DNA of 64,000 nucleotides from Stictocephala bisonia (Eukaryota > Arthropoda > Insecta > Hemiptera > Membracidae): NCBI GenBank assembly GCA_035578905.1, contig JAQJVL010000282.1:558001-622000 (forward strand), read 5' to 3'. The translations under genes and the position numbers were made by a program. The stretch's first letter is position 1. Each line of letters opens with the position of its first letter. Shown here in pieces: positions 12,386 through 24,639 of this stretch. Below the pieces are notes generated by a model. The model saw only the letters and a list, made by a program, of their open reading frames with translations. It was not told the DNA's origin and searched no databases.

Positions 12386-15109
12386 ACTTAAACAAAATCG
12401 GGTGGGACCCCTTATATTCCATATTTACGAAATTTTATAAATCATTGGGATTAACATCAAGGGACGGTGTTCCAAGTCAGTTACATTAAATCTGTAATAT
12501 GATAGGTAGCAACAGGCTACTGACCTTGGTCTGATAATTATAAAATTTACATTGTGGATATAAAGAGTTGTCAATTAAATGTTTATTTTGGCAAGTGTTA
12601 TCAGTTAAAATGAGTTCTTTGCGTGTTACCCTCCGTGAAACGTGACGACTGGTAATTAAATGTCATTTACTTTGACGTTTGTTGACACATCAGTCCTTTA
12701 TGAATTACATATCACCACATTATACAGCAAGTGAATATAAATAAATTGTAATTTTTGCTGACACGTTAGTGAATTTGAGCTAACATTGATTAAATTAAAT
12801 AGTTCAAGACACGACGTTGGATAGTGAATTACGCGTTTTGGAAGCCCTGATAATTGAGCGTCCGTCTTCAAGGAAGTGCCATCGGCAGGAGCTCCAGTGT
12901 ACTGTACTACAATGTGTGATTTGACGTTGAATAGTGAATAAATTATAAATTTCCTGGACATTTACAAGCATCATACATGTTTGTGGGATGATTCATGCAC
13001 CCCGAGTCTGATAATACGTAAGAAAATATCACGTCAATGCCAACAGACGACATTATAAACAACTCACAACTACAGAAGACTGAAGCTGGTTCTCCAGATT
13101 CATCCGACAGAACTTCTACGGTGCTGGACAACGTGTACGGCTGGGTTCCAGCGATGTTCCAGCTCCGTGTGACAGAGGACGGACTAGGAGCAGAGTCCCT
13201 GTATTATAGTTCCAAAAGGATATCATAAAACTGAGCAATAAACTGGGTGACCACTAAAAAATAAGAATATTTATATTGAGAAAGTGCTATGGACAAAAGC
13301 TGGAGTATACTGTTCCGGCCAGGCCGCTTGGGTTGGTCGAGTGGATGCTACGTTAAGTGTGGTGGGTGAGGTCTTCGTGAAGTGGATAACATTTAAAGTA
13401 CATTGACTGTAGTTTAACTCTTAACAAACTTATCAAGTGAATAATTTTGTCGCACTCTAGCCTCAGACCCTCTACCTGGTGTTAACTTTGGAACTACTTG
13501 CAACTCCGCTGACTATCAGAAGACCGGTTGTCGTCTGCCCGTCCATCTCCAAACCATTGTGTGATTTGAACAGTCGTGACAGTTCAAGACTCTCCATTAT
13601 TACGTCACTTAAAAACGTTTCACGTTTCATGTTTATTTTTATTTATTTATTTTTTTGTAACATATGTATATCAAATGTTAACAATCTTATAAGTATAACT
13701 AGTTCCCCTTGAAATAGATTTTTCCAACTGTTTTGGGTCATTAAAAAAAAATTGAATTAGAACAATATTTATTTGTATTTGAAAAATAAATCAAGTTATA
13801 AAATTAAAATATAATCAAAGGGGTATCTACTGTAGGTTATGTTTTTTTAACACAATTGTCAGATTAACAATCGTTGTAAGTTTAAAATTGTACGTTCATA
13901 AATAACCCTGTAACCATTTTTTAAGGGAACATTGGCCTTATGGATTATCAAATCCATTATGGCGACAGGTGTAGCAGAATCTTATTAATTTTCAAAATAT
14001 TACAAGTTACAGTACATTACTGTACTATACTACTCGGTCCTCCAAATAAGGCGTGTATCCTACTCTAGACACTTGCAGCCGCGAGTCTAGCCTTTGTCTG
14101 CCTGCTATCATAGTTTACTAACGTTGAAGAACACATTGAAGTGGAAGGTTTATACGACAGTGCTCAGACATCGGTTTATCAAGGCCAAAGTGTGTTTGAT
14201 CTGGCAACAAGACTTTCCCCACTGACTAGCGTGGCTTATACTGGCGAATCTAAATTTTGATAAATCTAATTAATGAGCCTAAGCTTATAAAAAAAAATAA
14301 TATTTATTCCGTATAGAGTAGTATACTAGAACAGTACAACAAATCCCCCTCCACCGTGACTCGTAACCACGTTTGTGTAATGGCTGATAATTATTCTACC
14401 GTAAGGCCATCTAACAACTATAGTCATAACTTCCATTTCTTCAATATAATATCTTTGATATATTCTGACGGATAAGAGCCTAAGACTATAAATGCAGTTA
14501 ACATGGGTATGTTCTGTCGTATAGTAGTCAGTGATACTACACTAAGGTCGGGGTTTGGGGGTTTTGGGAGGTGAGGGGTAGGTGTTCAGGGCCTGTTGCG
14601 GCGATCGATGCTGTACCCTGGTCCATGGCCAAGGTTTCTCCACTCCCTCTATCCTCTCATTTTCTTCCTTTCTCTCTTATTTGCTAAGAGGGAAGTGTTT
14701 TCACTGCTTGTTTTCTATTGTGTTTCAACAATCTTTAAAATTAAGGTTTTTTTATTTTAAATGAGGCCTTTAATTTTAAAAATGTTAATATATGGAATAT
14801 TTTATATTTGTTCTCTTAAAATAAAAAAATAGAATATTATAATAGTTACGAATAAAATACAAATTTTTTTAGCAAAAAATGATATGTCCCATTTTATATA
14901 CAATCTTACTAAATATATAATAATTCATGGTAAAGGCTTTTAAAAGGAACAAATAGAAAATTATATTTTTCAAAATTGCCTATCCAAAGCAGTTATTAGA
15001 ATGCTGACCTTTTTATAATTTTAATTCAATGTTTTATAATTTCAAAGGAACAAAGAAAATCTTAAGTAACTACGTTTTAATGCACCAAAAGTGTGCCGAA
15101 AATTACCGA
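12386..15109. other. Noncoding; two unassigned GC-richer patches
   Basis: Mostly AT-rich. A GC-richer patch at 13037-13225 carries an open frame with the reading SPDSSDRTSTVLDNVYGWVP, but I see no domain, no acceptor just upstream and no donor, so I do not call it an exon. A second patch at about 14545-14650 includes GCGGCGATCGATGCTG followed by a pyrimidine tract. Both could be regulatory or decayed mobile DNA. Confidence 0.4.
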
Positions 15110-15480
15110 CTCGTCATCCTACGGTAAGTGGGTGGGATGAAAATAGTTGTCGTTGTTTACAATGAGTCGTCACCGTATGGTAAGTGGGTGGGATGAAAAT
15201 AGTTATTGTGTTTACAATGAGTCGTCACCGTATGGTAAGTGGGTGGGCAAAAATAGGCTTGGCATTTTCCAGTAAGTCGTCACCGTATGGTAAGTGGGTG
15301 GGATGAAAATAGTTGTCGATGTTTACAATGAGTCGTAACCGTATGGTAAGTGGGTGGGATGAAAATAGTTGTCGTTGTTTACAATGAGTTGTCACCGTAT
15401 GGTAAGTGGGTGGGGTGAAAATAGTTGTCGATTTTTACAATGAGTCGTCATCGTATGGTAAGAGGTTGGGATGAAAATAT
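15110..15480 (+). repeat. Tandem array, 56-bp unit, about 7 copies
   Basis: The unit GAGTCGTCACCGTATGGTAA continues with GTGGGTGGGATGAAAATAG and TTGTCGTTGTTTACAAT. A partial, shorter copy appears again at about 15660-15720. Every unit contains GGTAAGTGGGTGGG, which on the + strand is a near-consensus splice donor followed by G-triplets. If the gene's transcript starts upstream, these lie in its intron as decoys. Confidence 0.92.
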
Positions 15481-15599
15481 TTGTTGTGTGCAGAAAAGTG
15501 AAATGCTTCTTAACAGTGGCAGTTATTGTGTGAACATAAACTCGAGTGTGTAAAATGGTTATGTTAAAATATTGTTTAAACATCCATTTCTTATATACT

Positions 15600-15655
15600 C
15601 GCCCATCCCTACACGCACAATGGTATTGACTCACCCACCCACCCCTACATGTAGT
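15600..15655 (-). repeat. Dispersed ~36-bp G-rich minisatellite, locus 3
   Basis: CGCCCATCCCTACACGCACA, TGGTATTGACTCACCCACCC and ACCCCTACATGTAGTGTCAC form about one and a half degenerate units of the family seen at 4316, 11231 and 38557. It is wedged between two blocks of the 56-bp array, which suggests that the two repeat types are related or co-inserted. Confidence 0.65.
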
Positions 15656-15725
15656 GTCACAGTCGTCACCGTATGGTAAGTGGGTGGACAAAAATTGGCT
15701 TGTCATTTTCAAGTAAGTCGTCAGC

Positions 15726-17471
15726 GTGTACTTGTAGTGAGAAGTTGATCAAATATTTGCCACCTCAGGTGGGTGTACGGGCCAATAGAGAAGACTGTTT
15801 CACATGAGTCGTTACCACAAGGACGTGAATTCGGGGTAGCCAAAAGTAGTATGAATTCCCTCTGAGTCATCTTCTCAGGGGGTGGCCGTCTCAAATACGC
15901 GCAGTCAACGAGTTATTTTAATGATGTTTCTGTGTATGTTTTTCTAAATCTGACAGTTAATTCAATATACGAGTTGAATTTAATTTGTGAAAATGCTTAC
16001 ATACAATACTTGTTAGTTTTTAAAGTACTTTCCACCTTTTTAAGTTTAAATGAACATGTTTAAATTTGTGTTAGTATCATCCCAATGGTACTTTTACGCA
16101 TTCTGAAGATAACATACATTAACTAAGCACAATATTTGATTTTTAAAATTATTTTATAAACAGCTTATGCATGTATACGTTTGTTTTTGTTTTTTTTTTA
16201 AAGTGTAATTTCTGACGAAGAAGTTATTTGGTGGACTCAATACAAGAAAAAAAAGACCAAACCTGGCAATGCATTGTATAATCAATCATAGCAAAGTACA
16301 TTTTCCATGGAATACAATCAAGGTACTGCCACAATACCAGAGAAGAAAACGATTAAACAGTAACCATATTATATCATGTTCTTCAATTAATTATCTGGCG
16401 TGTTCTGCATATCAATTTTAAAAATCAACGATTTTGAAGTACAAACAATAACGATAATGAAGTTTAATAAGTGCCGAATTCAAGTTTGTCATGTTTAATG
16501 TTATCACACTGTCTCTTACTTGTATCTAATTTTTATTAATGTTCTATACAGTTGAATGAGACAGCACAGTTATAGATAATTGAGTAATAGAAAATAAAAG
16601 CGGCTTTATATTTTTGGAAGTATTCATTGTGTATGCAATGCCTCAAGTATGTTTTTCTATACTAGGAATAATGACCGTAGTAATAAACTGTGTAGTGCGT
16701 CGTGAGTTTAGTTTTCAGTTAGTATTGCATTATCAATAACGCACGAAGAACTATATTCTAGTACAATAGATAAACTATAATAATTCTCGTTATTGTTTGA
16801 AAATATAAGCATATTTTTACTAAAAAGACGTAGATAAAATTAATGGTTTACCGAACCGTTGATGACCAAATAATTAGAGAATGTTGTTCAAAAGACCATT
16901 ACGTGCCTTTTAAAGGTAAATTTTCTCTCGCTAAATGAGAAAATGAAGGATCTTCTAGTTAGAAGTCAAAATGAGCCTTTAAACTCCACTATTTGAATTG
17001 TAAATGAACGAATCAGCATTCAAAAGACAACAGCTCTCTATATCTTTAAAGAGCTGCTGGGTTTTTTTCATTTAAATGTATTTAATCCTGCGTATGGCAA
17101 AGATGTCCAGTCTGCCGTCCCCCTTATTTTTCTTCATTATATATTTAAAGAAATGTTTAACCCATTATTATTTATGTACAAACTTTATAATTTGTGAGAT
17201 TCAAAATTTTTTAGCAATTTGACATCCAATATGTGGAGGTCAACTTAGTGAGAAGCTGCTCAAGTGAAATTAATATTGCCTTTTTTCTCTAAAAACAATG
17301 GTGCAATCAAAATTAAAGAAATGACACAGCTAAGAGCATTTATAAATGACAAACAATAAAAAAAAAAAACTGTTTTGACTTTTCTTCACTGAAATGGATG
17401 CTTCAATATATTAACTGAATATTTCAATACATACTTGGAATATTGACATATTCATAAGCCTCCAATTTTAT
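15726..17471. other. AT-rich, presumed intronic
   Basis: No exon or repeat boundary is visible. A short GC-richer piece at about 15760-15900 follows the array. Elsewhere there are stops in all frames and homopolymer A or T runs. Confidence 0.5.
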
Positions 17472-19046
17472 GTGGCCGTTTCCCTCCGCAAGTCGCCAGA
17501 CGTGAGTTTCTATTTCAACGATTCGGTCCGTAATGATAATCGTGCCTTAACCCTTGAAGTGCCATTTGACAGCTGAAGACCTATTCTAGGGGACCATCAG
17601 TTGGTTTTGGTAAACAACTAGTGTTTTTATATATTTTTCATAAATAAATAATTGAAATTATAAATGTAATTCATGATGTTTTTACATTAAATAACTCAAA
17701 ATAATATCAACTAATGGTCTAATAGAATGAGCCTTTAATAATCATACAACTTTTACTGTAACTCGTTATAGTAATATACACGAGACGTACAGTTGAAATG
17801 TTCACGATACGTACAGTTGAAATATACACGAGAAGTACAGTTAAAATGTGCACGATACGTACAGTTGTAATATACACGAGACGTACGGTTGAAATGTTCA
17901 CGATACGTACAGTAGAAATATACACGAGAAGTACAGTTAAAATGTGCACGATACGTACAGTTGTAATATACACGAGACGTACAGTTGAAATGTTCACGAT
18001 ACGTACAGTTGAAATATACACGAGAAGTACAGTTAAAATGTGCACGATACGTACAGTTGTAATATACACGAGACGTACGGTTGAAATGTACACGAGACGT
18101 AAAGTTGAAATGTATACGAGACGTAAAGTTGAAATTTACACGAGACGTACAGTTGAAATGTATGAAACGTACAGTTGAAATATACACGAGACGTACGGTT
18201 GAAATATACACGAGACGTACACTTGAAATGTGCACGAGCATTACAGTTGAAATATACATGAGACGTACAGTTGGAATGTACACGAAACGTACAGTTGAAA
18301 TGTGCACGATATGTACAGTTGAAATATACACGATACGTACATTTGAAATGTGCACGAGACGTACAGTTGAAATATACGCTAGACGTACAGTTTAAATATA
18401 CACTAGACGTACAGTTGAAATGTACACGAGACGTACACTTGAAATGTGCACGATACGTACAGTTGAAATATACACGATACGTACACTTGAAATGTACACA
18501 CGAGACGTTCAGTTGAAATATACACTAGAAGTACAGTTTAAATATACACTAGACGTACAGTTGAAATGTACACGATACGTACAGTTGAAATATACACGAG
18601 ACGTATAGTTGAAATATAGACGAGACGCACAGTTGGAATATACACGAGACGTACAGTTGAAATGTACACGATACGTACAGTTGGAATGTACACGAGACGT
18701 ACAGTTGGAATGTACACGACACATACAGTTGGAATGTACACGAGACACAGTTGGAATATGCACGAGACGTACAGTTGAAATGTACACGATACGTACAGTT
18801 GGAATGTACACGAGACGTACAGTTGGAATGTACACGACACATACAGTTGGAATGTACACGACACATACAGTTGGAATATGCACGAGACGTACAGTTGACA
18901 TATACACGAGACGTACAGTTGACATATACACGGGACGTACAGTTGAAATATAAAAACATGTTTAGGCCCGCGGACGGTAAACTGTTATTGCTGCTATGGG
19001 GCTGTTGATTTTCCAGCGGTGGCTTGGAAGTTTTGAACGCGGCCAC
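17472..19046. mobile_element. TIR transposon copy A (GTGGCCG ends, TTA flanks)
   Basis: The left end reads GTGGCCGTTTCCCTCC and the right end CGCGGCCAC, an inverted terminal match; both sides are flanked by TTA at one base distance (TTAT / CTTA). A three-base TTA duplication is typical of PIF/Harbinger-type elements. The left interior (GTCCGTAATGATAATCGTG, CTTGAAGTGCCATTTGACAG, GAAGACCTATTCTAGG) matches copies at 30730-32345 and 36720-36960. The middle is a 24-bp array (17773-18952). The right part (18964-19036) holds one 59-bp-like module, the unit expanded in copy B. No transposase is present, so it is nonautonomous. Confidence 0.65.
17773..18952 (+). repeat. 24-bp minisatellite, about 49 copies
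   Basis: The unit is ACGTACAGTTGAAATATACACGAG with many variants (GATAC, GACAC, TTGGAATGT, GTTAAAATGTGC). Because 24 is a multiple of three, several frames on both strands stay open for 100-200 codons, giving RTVEIYTR-like readings on + and CTFQLYVS-like readings on minus. This is a length artefact, not a protein. Local higher-order repeats are visible: a three-unit block repeats at 17800-18070, and a block at 18640-18730 recurs at 18770-18850. Confidence 0.95.
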
Positions 19047-19188
19047 CTTACATGAAATATTTACTACATGGCACTTGTTACGTATTCAAAACAATACGTT
19101 TTAAAATATTTTATCCCTTTTATAAAAATGACCAAGTCTATACCACCTTCTGGAGATGTCCTAACTGTGGGATGTATGTGTGTTGCAG

Positions 19189-19305
19189 GTTGGCGAGCCG
19201 CAGCCAGGATGGCGGTCTCCAGGACGGAAGGTGGGCTGGGCCTCATGTCCTGTGTCAGGGAGTCCTCGCCTCCCGACCACACTGACGCCGAGGACTTGCA
19301 CCATG
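19189..19305 (+). CDS. First coding exon of a CRACD-like (DUF4592-like) gene
   Basis: An acceptor TGTTGCAG ends at 19188. The exon has GC-rich coding composition inside AT-rich DNA and ends at 19305 before GTGAGT. I place the start at ATG 19209, with CAGCCAGG before it; the 20 bases upstream are then 5' untranslated sequence of the same exon. It encodes 32 whole codons beginning MAVSRTEGGLGLMSCVRESS and ending DAEDLHH, plus the first base of a split codon. Splicing to 47745 restores GAG (Glu33), so the phase agrees. There is no signal peptide or membrane segment. The frame is also open upstream of the ATG (GWRAAAR), so an earlier start in an unseen exon is possible. The acceptor before the ATG implies a noncoding exon upstream, perhaps at 5581-5887. 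An hAT element begins within a few bases of the donor. Family identity comes from the later exons and is tentative. Confidence 0.75.
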
Positions 19306-19307
19306 GT

Positions 19308-19985
19308 GAGTTGCCATAAATGTTCATATATATACTTGGGGTCCGGCGGGGGAAGGAGGATTTTGTAAACTGTCATAGAATTTTATGATATCCAATATGG
19401 GTTGGTAAATTGGGAAAATTATACCAACGGCATTGTGATATTTAATATTACAACTGTCTTTTATTTTAATATTTCAGAGGAATAAAATACAATAATAACA
19501 AATATTTTGCAATATTTCAAAAAGTAGTTCATAAAGTCTAAGTAAAAATGGTCGTGTTAAAAAAATTGTCATAAATTGCCTTGAAAATGTTTAGGGACCA
19601 CTTGTACTAGTTGTTTATGGACCACTTGTACTAGTTGTTCTGGCTGAAGTCTCAAACTAGTAATATTTGTATCAGGAGATTACCTTTTTAAGTAAAGAAC
19701 CATTGTTTTTAGTGGCTTCATAAAATTCAGTTCATAACATGTCGCTCTTAACTTTGATGCTCAGAATAGTTTCGACCTTCTCCAGTGACAGTCTATTCCG
19801 ATCAGGAGTCGACATATTCATTAGTGAAAACCCCCCGTCAACTGGTGTCGAAGTACCGGGTAGAGAAAGAGCAAATTGTATTCTCAGTTGAAAAATTAAA
19901 AAAAAATAATGTTTTAAAGGGAGGAAAGTATGTGATATAATAGTGCATAGTACATTAATCATCATACAACACACAACCTCTCTTG
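19308..19985 (-). mobile_element. hAT transposon remnant abutting the exon donor
   Basis: The left end GAGTTGCCATAAATGTTCAT corresponds to the terminal repeat of the second hAT copy (GGTTGCCATACATTTTCAT at 33239), and the two stay alignable for about 600 bases (TTTTATGATAT, AAAGAACCATTGTTTTTAGT, GGGTAGAGAAAGAGCAA, ATAATAGTGCATAGTA, CATACAACACACAACCT). On the minus strand, about 19735-19885 reads LSLPGTSTPVDGGFSLMN, then DRNRLSLEKVETILSIK. This is the C-terminal dimerisation region of hAT transposases, which normally has a PVER-type motif before FS. The rest of the transposase is missing and the right end is lost in the 58-bp array. The element is dead. Confidence 0.8.
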
Positions 19986-22135
19986 ACACTAATATTCTCC
20001 CGCATGTTGACAATCGACGTCTCAAGAATAAATACGCTCATCTACACTAATATTCTCCCGCATGTTGACAATCGACGTCTCAAGACTAAACACGCCCATC
20101 TACACTCATATTCTCCCGCATGTTGACAATCGACGTCTCAAGACTAAATACGCTCATCTACACTATTCTCCCGCATGTTGACAATCGACGTCTCAAAAAT
20201 AAATACGCTCATCTACACTAATATTCTCCCGCATGTTGACAATCGACGTCTCAAGACTAAATACGCTCCTCTACACTAATATTCTCCCGCATGTTGACAA
20301 TCGACGTCTCAAGACTAAATACGCTCATCTACACTAATATTCTTCCGCATGTTGACAATCGACGTCTCAAGACTAAATACGCTCCTCTACACTAATATTC
20401 TCCCGCATGTTGACAATCGACGTCTCAAGAATAAATACGCTCATCTACACTAATATTCTCCCGCATGTTGACAATCGACGTCCCAAGACTAAATACGCTC
20501 CTCTACACTAATATTCTCCCGCATCTTGACAATCGACGTCCCAAGACTAAATACGCTTATCTACACTCATATTCTCCCGCATGTTGACAATCGACGTCTC
20601 AAGACTAAATACGCTCCTCTACACTAATATTCTCCCGCATGTTGACAATCGACGTCTCAAGACTAAATACGCTCCTCTACACTAATATTCTCCCGCATGT
20701 TGACAATCGACGTCTCAAGACTAAATACGCTTATCTACACTCATATTCTCCCGCATGTTGACAATCGACGTCTCAAGACTAAATACGCTCCTCTACACTA
20801 ATATTCTCCCGCATGTTGACAATCGACGTCTCAAGACTAAATACGCTTATCTACACTCATATTCTCCCGCATGTTGACAATCGACGTCTCAAGACTAAAT
20901 ACGCTCCTCTACACTAATATTCTCCCGCATGTTGACAATCGACGTCTCAAGACTAAATACGCTCCTCTACACTAATATTCTCCCGCATGTTGACAATCGA
21001 CGTCTCAAGACTAAATACGCTTATCTACACTCATATTCTCCCGCATGTTGACAATCGACGTCTCAAGACTAAATACGCTCCTCTACACTAATATTCTCCC
21101 GCATGTTGACAATCGACGTCTCAAGACTAAACACGCCCATCTACACTCATATTCTCCCGCATGTTGACAATCGACGTCTCAAGACTAAATACGCTCCTCT
21201 ACACTCATATTCTCCCGCATGTTGACAATCGACGTCTCAAGACTAAATACGCTCCTCTACACTAATATTCTCCCGCATGTTGACAATCGACGTCTCAAGA
21301 CTAAATACGCTCATGTACACTAATATTCTCCCGCATGTTGACAATCGATATCTCAAGACTAAACACGCCCATCTACACTCATATTCTCCCGCATGTTGAC
21401 AATCGACGTCTCAAGACTAAATACGCTCATCTACACTAATATTCTCCCGCATGTTGACAATCGACGTCTCAAGAATAAATACGCTCATCTACACTAATAT
21501 TCTCCCGCATGTTGACAATCGACGTCTCAAGACTAAATACGCTTATCTACACTCATATTCTCCCGCATGTTGACAATCGATATCTCAAGACTAAATACGC
21601 TCATCTACACTCATATTCTCCCAGATGTTTACAATCGACTTCTCAAGAATAAATACGCTCATCTACACTAATATCCTCCCGCATGTTGACAATCGACGTC
21701 TCAAGAATAAATACTCTCATCTACACTCATATTCTCCCAGATGTTTACAATCGACTTCTCAAGAATAAATACGCTCATCTACACTAATATTCTCCCGCAT
21801 GTTGACAATCGACGTCTCAATACTAAACACGCTCATCTACACTCATATTCTCCCAGATGTTTACAATCGACTTCTCAAGAATAAATACGATCATCTATAC
21901 TAATATTCTCCCGCATGTTGACAATCGACGTCTCAATACTAAACACGCTCATCTACACTCATATTCTCCCAGATGTTTACAATCGACTTCTCAAGAATAA
22001 ATACGCTCATCTACACTAATATTCTCCCGCATGTTGACAATCGACGTCTCAATACTAAACACGCTCATCTACACTCATATTCTCCCAGATGTTTACAATC
22101 GACTTCTCAAGAATAAATACGCTCATCTATACTCC
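19986..22135 (+). repeat. Tandem array, 58-bp unit, about 37 copies
   Basis: The unit is CACTAATATTCTCCCGCATG, TTGACAATCGACGTCTCAAG, ACTAAATACGCTCATCTA. Variant bases give higher-order structure. Between about 20480 and 21120, units with CTCCTCTACACTAAT and CTTATCTACACTCAT alternate in a recurring two- or three-unit order. From about 21600 to the end, a CCAGATGTTTACAATCGACT unit alternates with a standard unit as a 116-bp dimer. Copies are nearly identical, which implies recent expansion. The array begins inside the hAT remnant. Confidence 0.97.
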
Positions 22136-22372
22136 CATTTTATACTCTGGTGTTATTTATAGAAACCAATAGGAAAATATATTTTGACAAAGTTTGTTCT
22201 CTCTTCAAATAATTATCGTGCAAAATTTTGATTGGACGAAAAGGTTTAAAACTAGCTTAGAACTAATGAAATCTTAAAGAATTCCTTACCGATTAAATGT
22301 ATTATCACTTTTTTTAAATTAATTACTACGTGAGTAATTTTTATTTGGTAAGCTTATTTGTGTAAATTAATA

Positions 22373-22772
22373 TACAGGGTGTTACAAAAAGGTGGGGCTA
22401 GCAATGCATTTTCAGATTCCATGTGTAATTATAAGTTAAAAATGACGAATAATTTTTTTCAATTTAGGAGTCAATCAATTCGTTTAGGAGATTGATGCCA
22501 TTTTTTTGTTCATAAAAAAGTTTATATCTTTCTTGTTATCTTTACGGTTGTTACAAAACTCGGTAAATGGGTTAATGTTAGACGGTAGTATTTGATAAAA
22601 ACATATTTTTTAACTTTCTGTATTATTTTCTAAATTTATCTTGATTTAGAAAAAAAACAAAATGGCGTCTCTAGCTGCTAAACGATGTGGAAATTGTAAA
22701 AATATTACTCTTCATTTTCAGCTTAGAATCTGAAAATGCATTGCTAGCCCCACCTTTTTGTAACACCCTGTA
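22373..22772. mobile_element. MITE with ~50-bp inverted ends (TACAGGGTG type)
   Basis: The left end TACAGGGTGTTACAAAAAGG, TGGGGCTAGCAATGCATTTT and CAGATTC is repeated in inverted orientation at about 22722-22772. The inverted symmetry extends outward (AAATTAATA / TATTAATTT), and the ends carry TA, consistent with a TA target duplication as in Tc1/mariner-type elements. The 300-base interior is AT-rich and noncoding. A clear, nearly intact nonautonomous element. Confidence 0.9.
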
Positions 22773-24064
22773 TATTAATTTATTCGAAAATTGATTTCAG
22801 TAATGATATACTGAAATTTTAAATTCTTTTTACATCACAGATTAACAGATACATTTTGATGTACGTCAACACAACACAATAATAAGACTTTCAATTTGAA
22901 ACAATTAAGATAGTTAAAACATAAATTTCAACATATAGACTATTAAATTGTAAATAACTAGTCATACTATAGAATGATGAATAAATAGTGTAATTCATAG
23001 TGATAAAATATTTCTGTAAAATGTATGTTTATAGTGTGGTTTTTATGAATGAAAAAATATCAATGTTTCTATTGATAGCGGATTTATTCCAGATGACTCA
23101 TAGCCGTCACAGTCTTTCAAGGTGTTTTGGTTGGCCTGTCCAACGACCTTCCTCAAGGCACTTAGGAAAGTATAGAAATGACAGAGGTCTATTGTCGGTG
23201 TGCCGGTCTGCGGGCGGACGAATAAATTGTATTTTGTTTTTGTAGCCGAAACAAACTTTAGGAGCATAGTTTTTAACATGTTTTATTTTTTATAATAACT
23301 TGAAATTACGTAAAACATTTGGTCCGCATTCGTTAGTGAAGTTATTTTCGTCTTCAATCGATTTTTGGTTAAATTTTAGAGTTTGAAACATATTTAATAA
23401 GTCCAAAAATTAAATTTTTGTAAGAATGCATAATGCCTGTTTCAATGCAAATTTTGCAAAATAATCTGATGATGATGATGCAACTGGTGAAAATGCAATC
23501 ATACAAAATTTAAATTTGTGGAATTATTAAATACGTTATACCGAAACGATATTTTTAATATGTATTTCACTACGCCTTAGAAACATATATGGCAAACGTT
23601 TCTTATAAATTTCATTTTTCAATTTTTTTTTAGGAAAATAATGCCGTGAAAGTTTAGTAAGTTCATTAAAAAATAATTTGTGATATATTTGAAAAGTAAC
23701 AACTTACATACAGTACTAGTTTATTATGTGGGAACTTAACTCTAAAATAGTAATGGACCTTTAGACAGAACGTTGATTTGTTTACATTAATGCTTCGATA
23801 TATAATAGAGATTTGTCGTAGCGACTGCGGACTACAATCACGTTTCCTTTTTAAACATAAATGGTTCTAACAACTTGATATTAAGGAAATCATTAGACTC
23901 CTCAGAAATGAGCCATTGCCTTGACCCCTCTAAATGATCTGGTGTTTATTTTATACATGTTTATGTACAGTATTATCAGAAATTAACATGTTTTTTTTAA
24001 ATGTATCGTACTTCTCAACAAACGAGGATCCGTATTTCACGTGTTTTTTTAGCATTGATTATAT
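22773..24064. other. AT-rich, presumed intronic; no gene seen
   Basis: A short mixed-composition block at 23090-23250 keeps frames open on both strands (23000-23245 + and 23043-23279 minus), but neither reading resembles a known domain. The rest is AT-rich with stops. Confidence 0.5.
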
Positions 24065-24245
24065 TTTTACTTACAAATAGATGTCTCATAGGAATATTTG
24101 TGCCAGTGATTTTGCTAGTTAATGATGTCTGCTACCACAGCTGTTTTAATCTACATTAAATTTACATGGGACTACACTAGCGCCCCATAATCGAACACAA
24201 ACGGCTGATCACTTGAGACACAACATTTAACATGGGATGATAAAT
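24065..24245 (-). repeat. Dispersed ~180-bp repeat, copy 2
   Basis: The complement reads GGGGCGCTAGTGTAGTCCCA, TGTAAATTTAATG, then ATCACTGGCACAAATATTCC and GAGACATCTATTTGTAAGTA. It closely matches 57785-57965 and more distantly 2505-2675. No coding frame. Confidence 0.8.
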
Positions 24246-24639
24246 ATATCTGTGTGCTTATAAAATCGACGCTTCTAGTCAATTAGTTTAAATATGATAA
24301 ACATTCAAAATAAAAAAAAAATATGTAAGCAGTATGAAAAAGGGGATCAAATAAAAATTGTTATCGAGAAATTCTATCTGTTTCATCGCAAGGAAAGTAT
24401 TAAAACATTGTTATAAAGCTGTTAAATTACTTTTTCAATCACGTTCCGATTAAAATGGTAAGCCTACTACTATAGTAATTTATAAATAGTATATTATAAC
24501 AAATCATTACTTTTATGCCATAGAATGTTTACATATTATCCTTACAGGTTGGCAAATAAATAACAATATATTTAACTATTCTTAAGATAGTTTCAAATAA
24601 ATATCGTGTGTTGAATCATAAGGATTTAAGAATTGTTGT

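Noticed and set aside
13037..13228. Possible coding exon (SPDSSDRTSTVLDNVYGWVP)
   Set aside because: Composition is coding-like, but I found no acceptor, donor or family match, so it is only noted as a patch.
17719..19046. Many overlapping open frames up to 200 codons on both strands
   Set aside because: The 24-bp unit is a multiple of three, so a stop-free unit stays stop-free in several frames. The readings are simple repeats.
19052..19376. Other five frames over the first coding exon
   Set aside because: They are shadows of a GC-rich exon. Only the frame with ATG 19209 joins in phase to 47745.
19986..22135. CRISPR-like regular array
   Set aside because: Units are contiguous with no unique spacers, the genome is eukaryotic and no cas gene is present; it is a satellite.
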